From positions 18,977-25,369 of the forward strand of contig MGXQ01000084.1 of the NCBI GenBank assembly GCA_001801405.1: a DNA stretch of 6,393 nucleotides. Reading direction: 5' to 3'. The notes beneath the pieces are model-generated. The model was not told the origin of the DNA and did not search any database. It saw only the letters and a list, made by a program, of their open reading frames with translations. Below, piece after piece: positions 1 through 4,735 of this stretch. This DNA comes from Gammaproteobacteria bacterium RIFCSPHIGHO2_02_FULL_42_13 (GTDB taxonomy: Bacteria > Pseudomonadota > Gammaproteobacteria > UBA12402). Position 1 is the first letter of the stretch, and each line of letters opens with the position of its first letter. The position numbers and the translations under genes were made by a program.

Positions 1-1
1 C

Positions 2-979
2 TTACATTACGCCTTGCTAGCCGCCTATTCATCGGGCGCATCGGTATTATTAAGCAGTTTGTTTTCAAGCGCTTGGGGAATCATCCTGCCAACTGGTATA
101 TCTGCTTTACTTTTTATCGGTATTTTAGGCGGCGCAGTTTTTTGGAGTACGAAGGCAGTCGATTACACCAATCGGTTTTTTATCAGCATAAAAGGGTTGC
201 TTTTGGTGGCTGCTATTTTTTTACTGATGCCGCATATCGATTTCACTAATATTACAAACCCAGTCGTCCACGAGATCGGTAAACACTTGGGTATCGCAGC
301 GCCTATTTTTTTAGGTGCATTTGGTTTTTTGACCACCATTCCTAGCTTACGGCTTTATGTCGGAGATAACCGTAAAGCACTTCGCATCATTGTTGTCTGT
401 GGTTCTACGATTCCATTGATCATCTACTTATTATGGTTATTAGTCAATTTAGGTATTGTGCCTCTCGTGGGTACAGAAAATAGTTTTTTTGCTATTCAAT
501 CCATGGGTGCTTCCGTGGCACACTTAATAGATGTAATTATCCATATTGTTAAAAACAGATGGGCCAGCATGGCCTTGCGAGGGTTTTCTGATATTGCGAT
601 GACTACATCGTTTTTAGGCGTTTCGCTCGGGTTATTTGATTTTTTAGCCGATGCGTTTAAGCGCGCGAATAGCAGAGTGGGGCGTATGCAAACTGCATTG
701 CTGACTTTTATTCCCCCATTAATTTTTACTTTATTTTATCCCAAAGGATTTATTATCGCTTTGGGTTATGCTGCGATCTTCGTCGGTATTTTGGAAATTA
801 TTTTACCGGCATGGATGGCCTATAAACTAAAAGATAATCGCCTGATTCAACAGTCAATCGGTGCCTCTAAACTCACAAGCTTGCTGTTTAATAGATTAGT
901 TTTATTCACAATCGTCGTCATCGGTGCCGCCATCATCGCATTGCAAATCTTGATCAATTTGCATGTATTAAGTTCATGA
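2..979 (+). CDS. Aromatic amino acid permease (HAAAP family, TyrP/Mtr-like), 5'-truncated by window edge
   Basis: Inner-membrane secondary transporter, probably proton-coupled uptake of tyrosine, tryptophan or phenylalanine. The reading frame is open from base 2 and the first visible codons (L-H-Y-A-L-L-A-A-Y-S-S-G-A) match the conserved 'Y-x-L-L-x-A-Y-x-S-G' segment after the second membrane helix of TyrP/Mtr-type permeases. The TTG at 14 is therefore not the true start and roughly 80 N-terminal residues lie outside. The 325 visible residues are almost wholly hydrophobic helices with short basic loops, including a 'FGFLTTIPSL' stretch and a 'FLGVSLGLFDFLAD' stretch typical of the family. Substrate cannot be told from sequence alone. 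It ends with TGA at 977-979, 152 nt before the next gene, and a T-tract follows, so it is probably a separate transcription unit from the SecB cluster. Family call is fairly sure; the substrate is not. Confidence 0.85.
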   Translation, partial: LHYALLAAYSSGASVLLSSLFSSAWGIILPTGISALLFIGILGGAVFWSTKAVDYTNRFFISIKGLLLVAAIFLLMPHIDFTNITNPVVHEIGKHLGIAAPIFLGAFGFLTTIPSLRLYVGDNRKALRIIVVCGSTIPLIIYLLWLLVNLGIVPLVGTENSFFAIQSMGASVAHLIDVIIHIVKNRWASMALRGFSDIAMTTSFLGVSLGLFDFLADAFKRANSRVGRMQTALLTFIPPLIFTLFYPKGFIIALGYAAIFVGILEIILPAWMAYKLKDNRLIQQSIGASKLTSLLFNRLVLFTIVVIGAAIIALQILINLHVLSS

Positions 980-996
980 GCGTGCCTATTTTTTTT
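961..996 (+). terminator. Possible weak intrinsic terminator after the permease
   Basis: GCATG at 961-965 can pair with CGTGC at 981-985 (one G-T pair) around a 15-nt loop that contains the stop codon, and eight T follow at 989-996. The stem is short and the T-tract begins 3 nt after it, so this is a weak candidate. Its position, just after the permease and before a new ribosome-binding site and possible promoter, is what makes it plausible. Confidence 0.35.
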
Positions 997-1059
997 CTAT
1001 ATTTATGCTAAGCCTCTTAATGAAATGATTAAAAAAAGAGAGAGATGTTAAAAATAATA

Positions 1060-1087
1060 TTGCTCTTTTGGCATGATAGGATAGAAT
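1060..1087 (+). promoter_or_regulatory. Possible sigma-70 promoter for the SecB-like cluster
   Basis: TAGAAT at 1082-1087 matches five of six bases of the -10 consensus. TTGCTC at 1060-1065, 16 bp upstream, has the TTG of the -35 box but a poor second half. The site is 45 nt upstream of the first SecB-like start codon, in the AT-rich gap after the permease. An alternative -35 (TTGGCA, 1068-1073) is better as a box but has no good -10 at 16-18 bp. Treat as tentative. Confidence 0.35.
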
Positions 1088-1131
1088 CTTCGATATCATA
1101 TTTCAATTTTACACTCTGAAGGAGAATAATA

Positions 1132-1704
1132 ATGCCACCTAAAGCGCAACCCTCATCCGTCAATATTAAAAAAATCTATTTAAAAGGATCTACTTTTCAA
1201 CCTAAAAATGTGCCGGGTATTTTTTCTCAAACTGGCAAAGAGGTGCAGCAATTGCAAATACAAGTGCGCAATCGCGCTTCATCGGAGAGCGATAGCTATG
1301 AGGTTTCTATGAAACTGACTGTGGCGGCCAAAAAGGGTGATTTTGAAGCCTATACCGTGCAAGTGGAGCAGGCCGGCGAGTTTGAATTAAAAGGTTTTGA
1401 TGAAGTACAGAAGAAACAGATATTAGAAACTCTCTGCCCCAATATGCTGTATCCCTATGCGACTGCGGCAGTCGCTGATTTAGTGACGAAAGGCGGTTTT
1501 CCGGCATTATTACTGGCACCCATGAATTTTGATCAGGTGTATCAACAAAGAGTAGCCCAGCAAGCTAGAGCGAGTGCTCGGCCGGCTCCCGCTGCGGGTG
1601 TTGGATTGTTCGCCTCACCAGGAGCAGGGGGAGAGGATAGCGATAAAGAAGAGTTTCTGGATCCAGCTGAATTACTGCCGGGTTCTGGTGGAGCGGCAAC
1701 ATAG
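1132..1704 (+). CDS. secB: SecB-family chaperone paralog A, with C-terminal extension
   Basis: Cytoplasmic export chaperone of the SecB family, which as tetramers hold secretory proteins unfolded. The core spans residues 9-140: the first strand 'IKKIYLKGSTF', 'NVPGIF' (the E. coli 'NAPHVF' position), the strand 'AYTVQVEQAGEFELKG' (about 73-88), and the family signature 'CPNMLYPYA' (102-110) followed by 'GGFPALLLAPMNFD'. Start is ATG with AAGGAG at 1119-1124, 7 nt upstream. At 190 aa it is about 35 longer than E. coli SecB (155). Residues 141-170 are Ala/Pro/Gly-rich and are followed by an acidic segment 'EDSDKEEFLDPAE'. E. coli SecA-contact positions D20, E24, L75 and E77 correspond here to G19, Q23, T75 and Q77. 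First gene of a run of three SecB paralogs, 39 nt from the next. The family is clear; binding to SecA and client range are unknown, and the housekeeping secB is probably elsewhere. Confidence 0.88.
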   Translation: MPPKAQPSSVNIKKIYLKGSTFQPKNVPGIFSQTGKEVQQLQIQVRNRASSESDSYEVSMKLTVAAKKGDFEAYTVQVEQAGEFELKGFDEVQKKQILETLCPNMLYPYATAAVADLVTKGGFPALLLAPMNFDQVYQQRVAQQARASARPAPAAGVGLFASPGAGGEDSDKEEFLDPAELLPGSGGAAT

Positions 1705-1743
1705 TCGCGTTTGATTATTTTTAACTGACAAGGAGAAAATCAT

Positions 1744-2202
1744 ATGGCAGAGCAAACAGATACACGGTTTAATATTCATCGATTATATTTAAAATCTTCC
1801 GATTTTAAAATTGAAAACCCGCCGACGGTTTTTAAATCTAAAGGCAAACTGGAATATAAAATAGAGATGAAAATAGATCCAAAAAAACTCGACGAAGAAA
1901 ACTTACACGATGTGTCATTGGATTTAAAGATCGTGGGTAAAATTGAAGAGACCGATATTTTTACCGTCAGTGTGTCACAAGCGGGCGTTTTTGAGTTAAA
2001 GGGTTTTACGCCTGAACAAATGAAACAGCTGGAAATGGCGTACTGTCCGAACGTATTATATCCTTATGCGCGCCAAGCGGTGACGGGGTTAATGACGCAA
2101 GCGGGATTTGCGCCGATTAATCTTGTGCCGATTAATTTTGATGCCTTATATCAGCAGCAAAAGAAACAGGCGGCAGAAAAGGAAACCGTCACACAGCATT
2201 AA
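1744..2202 (+). CDS. secB: SecB-family chaperone paralog B (canonical size)
   Basis: SecB-like protein-export chaperone, 152 aa against 155 in E. coli, with no extra domains. Visible family landmarks are 'IHRLYLKSSDF' (11-21), 'TVFKSKG' (28-34), 'FTVSVSQAGVFELKGF' (73-88), the signature 'CPNVLYPYAR' (101-110), and 'INLVPINFDALYQQQ' (125-139), which is close to E. coli 'LNLAPVNFDALF'. The tail is short, Lys/Glu/Gln-rich. The start is set by AAGGAG at 1730-1735, 8 nt before ATG, nearly the same site as in front of paralog A. Of the three it looks most like a normal SecB, yet the positions equal to E. coli D20, E24, L75 and E77 carry S18, K22, T74 and S76. SecB forms tetramers, so mixed complexes with the neighbouring paralogs are possible (inference). 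Same operon as its neighbours by spacing. Confidence 0.9.
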   Translation: MAEQTDTRFNIHRLYLKSSDFKIENPPTVFKSKGKLEYKIEMKIDPKKLDEENLHDVSLDLKIVGKIEETDIFTVSVSQAGVFELKGFTPEQMKQLEMAYCPNVLYPYARQAVTGLMTQAGFAPINLVPINFDALYQQQKKQAAEKETVTQH

Positions 2203-2219
2203 GCGATCTGACAATCACT

Positions 2220-2239
2220 CATGCTTTCGGCATGTTTTT
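2220..2239 (+). terminator. Stem-loop with T-tract between paralogs B and C (possible attenuator)
   Basis: CATGC at 2220-2224 pairs perfectly with GCATG at 2230-2234 around a TTTCG loop, and five T follow directly (2235-2239). The stem is only 5 bp, so full termination is unlikely. It lies in the 46-nt gap between two SecB-like genes and ends 9 nt before the GTG start of paralog C, where it could reduce read-through or mask weak initiation. Function is inferred. Confidence 0.45.
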
Positions 2240-2248
2240 AGGTACCCT

Positions 2249-2713
2249 GTGTTAACCATTAAACTTACAAAAGATTTTTGTTCTTCTTCGTTTAAGCCTA
2301 AAAACGTGCCGGCTATTTTTTTTGTTCAGAGCGAATATCAAACCAACCTGCAGGTCACGCATGATTACAAGCCCTTGCGTAAACCGGATCATGGCTATAT
2401 GGTGAATTTAACGTGCAAATTATCGGCGACTAAGGCGGGATTAGAAGCCTATCAGTTAACGGTGGTACAATCAGGAGTTTTTGAGATAACGGCTGACGAG
2501 GAGATCAGTCAACATGTTTTGGAAGAAGCGATCGCGGTGCATTGTTTAGAGCGATTATTTCCCTATGCCAGGACTATCATCACGCAACTATTATTGAGCG
2601 GTGGATTTCCCATCGTCGTATTGCCTCAAATTGATTTTAAACAGCGTTATGCTTCGCGGACAGAAGCGGGTGAAGACGCCGAAGCAGCCGCGAGTGTTAG
2701 GCTGTCGCCGTAA
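2249..2713 (+). CDS. Divergent SecB-family chaperone paralog C (GTG start)
   Basis: Third SecB-family protein in the row, 154 aa from the chosen start. The fold signature is still readable: 'FKPKNVPAIFF' (15-25, the E. coli 'FEAPNAPHVF' position and close to paralog A), 'AYQLTVVQSGVFEI' (67-80), 'LFPYAR' (103-108) and 'GGFPIVVLPQIDF' (118-130). The usual Cys-Pro-Asn before the signature is Cys-Leu-Glu here. I chose GTG at 2249 because it puts the N-terminus where the family begins. In-frame ATG codons occur only far upstream inside paralog B (2108), and the ATGs at 2221 and 2232 are in other frames and stop quickly. The Shine-Dalgarno is weak (TAGG at 2239-2242), so expression may be low. The position equal to SecA-contact L75 is Gln, E77 is Thr and E24 is Lys; D20 may be kept as D9 if a 3-residue insertion is allowed. 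It ends 6 nt before the next gene. The SecB assignment is sound but its role is unknown. Confidence 0.8.
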   Translation: MLTIKLTKDFCSSSFKPKNVPAIFFVQSEYQTNLQVTHDYKPLRKPDHGYMVNLTCKLSATKAGLEAYQLTVVQSGVFEITADEEISQHVLEEAIAVHCLERLFPYARTIITQLLLSGGFPIVVLPQIDFKQRYASRTEAGEDAEAAASVRLSP

Positions 2714-2719
2714 CCGCCT

Positions 2720-4480
2720 ATGCTTGAGATCACACCACAATTATTTTGCCAAACGCTTTTAGAGCAGATGGGAGAGAGGTATGCTTGCGATGCGTTCTCA
2801 GCAGAAGCTTTATGGAGCGATTTGAGAGAATATTGTCTTGCACATCGTCTAAATATTAAATCCCATCGGGTTTGTTTTTTTCAAAAAAATCATAATAGGG
2901 TATTTATTTTAGAGCTAAGTGGTGTCGATGAATGGGTCGTGGAAATTTTGGAAGATCAGCTTAGCTCGGGCAACAAACTTATACAACCGACGCTTCAAGC
3001 GATCTACAGAACAGTAAATATTTGGTGTGTGACGGATCGCGCAGAGGATTTAATGCCTTTTTTTCGGGCGATCAAAGCGGTTTATGCACAGGCCAAGATA
3101 CACACACAAACCTATATTTTAAAGCCGTTTTCTCTCATGGGTTTTGCGTCAAGTGTCGTGCAGTTGCTCCAAACAGGCCGCCTCGTTCAACGCGCGGATA
3201 TCTATCGGCATTATCAAACCTGTTGTCAGCGCCGCTTTGAGGATTATTTATCTTCACGATCAGATTTATCGTCGGCATTTTATAGAGTGTTGGAGCGGTT
3301 ATTTAAATACGAATTATTAGCAAAATCCAGCCATGCTCTTTTGTCAGATGACCTGTCTTTGCCACAATTGGAACTCAATTGGCAGCGCTATTTGCAGATG
3401 AAACAAAAAGTGTATGCACAAAACAGTCAGATTACTATTAACCAATTACCCTTAGAATTTATGGTGAATATAGCGATTGCCATTAAAAGAGAAGTACTCA
3501 TACCCTATTTACAGGATGAAGCCCGACAACGATTACAAGCACAGCAAGCCTGGGAGGGACAGTTTTTAGCGCAAATCAGGCATCAAAAGAAAGACTGGCG
3601 GAACTATTCGCGTTGGCTCGGCATGGGAATTTTTCAAACCATCTATCAGGGCAGCTTGGCCGCTCTGTTTGGTGTTTTATTTACGGGTATTTTTAAATGC
3701 TTGATGCGCATCGAGAGAGTAGCGATCGCGGCGGATCAATTGGGTACCGTGATGCGTAGACAAGATTTTCGTGCAGACGCATCGAAAGTCATACAGGGCT
3801 TAGGGGCATTATTCGGCTTATATTATACGTTTTGTTTGGGCGGATATCAGGTCGTGCGTTTGTTGTTAGTGCATCTGTTAGGATTGAGGGTCAATCGTTA
3901 TTTGACAGAAAAACAATGCGACGATGGCAGTGCCAGACTGAGCACTCGAGTGGTTTCTCCAATCAATGTTATGCGGATGACTAATTTGTTAATGGCCGGT
4001 GCAGAATCACTCTATACACGACAACTGCGTCACCTGGTATATGCAACCGGTGGCACGTTGGGAAGTGCCATTAGTGTCTTGCATGCCAATCAAGGAACAG
4101 AAGAACAAATGTTATTGCATTTTTTGCTTTCCATGATGGGCCAACAAGCCGGTCGTTTGATCGCCTTCTATGGATACAGGGGTTATGCGCATTTTCAAGA
4201 TTGTTTATGGGCGGCAGAACGCTTGAATGAGTTGGCGGTAGAATCTGCTCGAGAGATGTCAAGCGAAGTTTGTCCATTGCATTGGGAAAGTCACTGTGAT
4301 CGTTCTGTATGGTCCTGGCCATTTTTGTTTGCGCCAAAACAACCGATTCGATTTAGTTTTACGACTGCTAATCATAGATTTGTGGAGATGCAATGCAACA
4401 GTGTGAGAACGAGTGACTTTTATGGTGTGTTGACCTGTCAAGAATCGACAGAGTCAGCGACATTACGCTTGAGTCCATAA
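2720..4480 (+). CDS. Unrecognised 586-aa protein with two hydrophobic regions, coupled to the SecB-like genes
   Basis: I do not recognise a family. Residues 1-290 look soluble and mixed alpha/beta, then mostly helical, with a Gln/Arg-rich stretch (about 265-290). Two strongly hydrophobic regions follow: about 302-328 ('IYQGSLAALFGVLFTGIF' core) and about 357-391, long enough for one or two membrane passes. Residues 392-515 are again amphipathic, and near the C-terminus Cys518-x2-His521-x3-His525-Cys526 could bind a metal (speculative). There is no N-terminal signal peptide, no Walker A, and no catalytic motif I can name. ATG 2720 lies 6 nt after the SecB-C stop with no clear Shine-Dalgarno, so translation probably depends on ribosomes finishing that gene; this also argues for one operon. 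The protein ends in RLSP, as does SecB-C. Being encoded between SecB-like chaperones and a large leaderless surface protein, it may be their membrane partner, but this rests on context only. Confidence 0.75.
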   Translation: MLEITPQLFCQTLLEQMGERYACDAFSAEALWSDLREYCLAHRLNIKSHRVCFFQKNHNRVFILELSGVDEWVVEILEDQLSSGNKLIQPTLQAIYRTVNIWCVTDRAEDLMPFFRAIKAVYAQAKIHTQTYILKPFSLMGFASSVVQLLQTGRLVQRADIYRHYQTCCQRRFEDYLSSRSDLSSAFYRVLERLFKYELLAKSSHALLSDDLSLPQLELNWQRYLQMKQKVYAQNSQITINQLPLEFMVNIAIAIKREVLIPYLQDEARQRLQAQQAWEGQFLAQIRHQKKDWRNYSRWLGMGIFQTIYQGSLAALFGVLFTGIFKCLMRIERVAIAADQLGTVMRRQDFRADASKVIQGLGALFGLYYTFCLGGYQVVRLLLVHLLGLRVNRYLTEKQCDDGSARLSTRVVSPINVMRMTNLLMAGAESLYTRQLRHLVYATGGTLGSAISVLHANQGTEEQMLLHFLLSMMGQQAGRLIAFYGYRGYAHFQDCLWAAERLNELAVESAREMSSEVCPLHWESHCDRSVWSWPFLFAPKQPIRFSFTTANHRFVEMQCNSVRTSDFYGVLTCQESTESATLRLSP

Positions 4481-4483
4481 ATT

Positions 4484-4527
4484 AATCGCAAACGATATGC
4501 GGTTATTAAAAGCCGATTGCTTATTTT
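4484..4527 (+). terminator. Inverted repeats after the 586-aa gene, possible weak terminator
   Basis: AATCGCA (4484-4490) pairs with TGCGGTT (4498-4504) as a 7-bp stem with one G-T pair and a 7-nt loop, starting 3 nt after the stop codon. A second small hairpin, AAGC/GCTT (4510-4513 with 4519-4522), is followed by ATTTT. Neither has a strong GC stem plus long T-tract, so partial termination or 3'-end protection is the most that can be argued. Confidence 0.35.
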
Positions 4528-4653
4528 AATTAAAATTATATAATGCCGAACATGCTTGCAAAGTGTATTGCCAATAAAAATTCTAAGAAATCAAAATAAT
4601 AAATATCATCATTCTAATCCTTTGCGAAGCCATCCATTAAAGGCTAAGAACAA

Positions 4654-4662
4654 TGATATATT
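4654..4662 (+). promoter_or_regulatory. Extended -10 promoter element for the repeat protein
   Basis: TGA followed directly by TATATT (4657-4662, five of six consensus bases) forms an extended -10 element (TGn-TATAAT type), which can work without a good -35. The hexamer 17 bp upstream (CCATTA, 4634-4639) is indeed poor. Transcription would start around 4669, giving a leader of about 65 nt before the ATG at 4736. Confidence 0.4.
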
Positions 4663-4722
4663 CATCTTTATTTTCGCCTATTTTTTTCACCCTTGAACCA
4701 TCAAAATATTTTTATAGATAAC

Positions 4723-4727
4723 GGAGG
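4723..4727 (+). promoter_or_regulatory. Ribosome-binding site of the repeat protein
   Basis: GGAGG lies 8 nt before ATG 4736 and is the strongest Shine-Dalgarno in the window. It fixes the start of the large protein and so shows that its N-terminus has no upstream signal peptide. Confidence 0.8.
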
Positions 4728-4735
4728 TCTCTTAT

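Larger units (their letters stand above)
4481..4735 (+). other. AT-rich intergenic region before the repeat protein
   Basis: No coding sequence is visible in these 255 nt. Composition is extreme: the line 4561-4620 has 13 G+C in 60 bases. It holds an inverted repeat just after the upstream stop (4484-4504), a 12-bp perfect AT palindrome (TTTTAATTAAAA, 4524-4535), an extended -10 element (4654-4662) and the ribosome-binding site of the next gene. The length and content suggest the repeat protein has its own promoter rather than relying only on read-through. Confidence 0.6.

Noticed and set aside
1034..1069. AAAAGAG/CTCTTTT inverted repeat as a terminator
   Set aside because: The loop is 22 nt and the stem is AT-rich; no T-tract follows the stem itself.
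1307..1519. Reverse-strand ORF inside SecB-A
   Set aside because: It lies wholly inside a well-supported SecB coding region, has no ribosome-binding site I can see and no recognisable product.
2108..2248. ATG at 2108 as start of SecB-C, giving a 201-aa protein
   Set aside because: It would overlap the end of SecB-B by 95 nt, and the added 47 residues (basic, Ser/His/Arg-rich) are an out-of-frame reading of SecB-B with no SecB similarity. GTG 2249 fits the family N-terminus.
1132..2713. SecB-like chaperone of a toxin-antitoxin-chaperone system (as with Rv1957 of M. tuberculosis)
   Set aside because: No small toxin or antitoxin gene is next to any of the three SecB paralogs; the neighbours are a permease, a 586-aa protein and a repeat protein.
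3022..3240. Short + strand ORF in another frame within the 586-aa gene
   Set aside because: It overlaps a long coding frame completely and has no separate initiation signal or recognisable protein.
4071..4441. Two overlapping reverse-strand ORFs inside the 586-aa gene
   Set aside because: Both are antisense to a long open frame linked by translation to its upstream gene, and their translations show no domain or membrane pattern.
4693..4718. TTGAAC ... TATAGA as promoter of the repeat protein
   Set aside because: Spacing is only 14 bp, and a transcript from there would begin at or inside the GGAGG site. The extended -10 at 4654-4662 is better placed.
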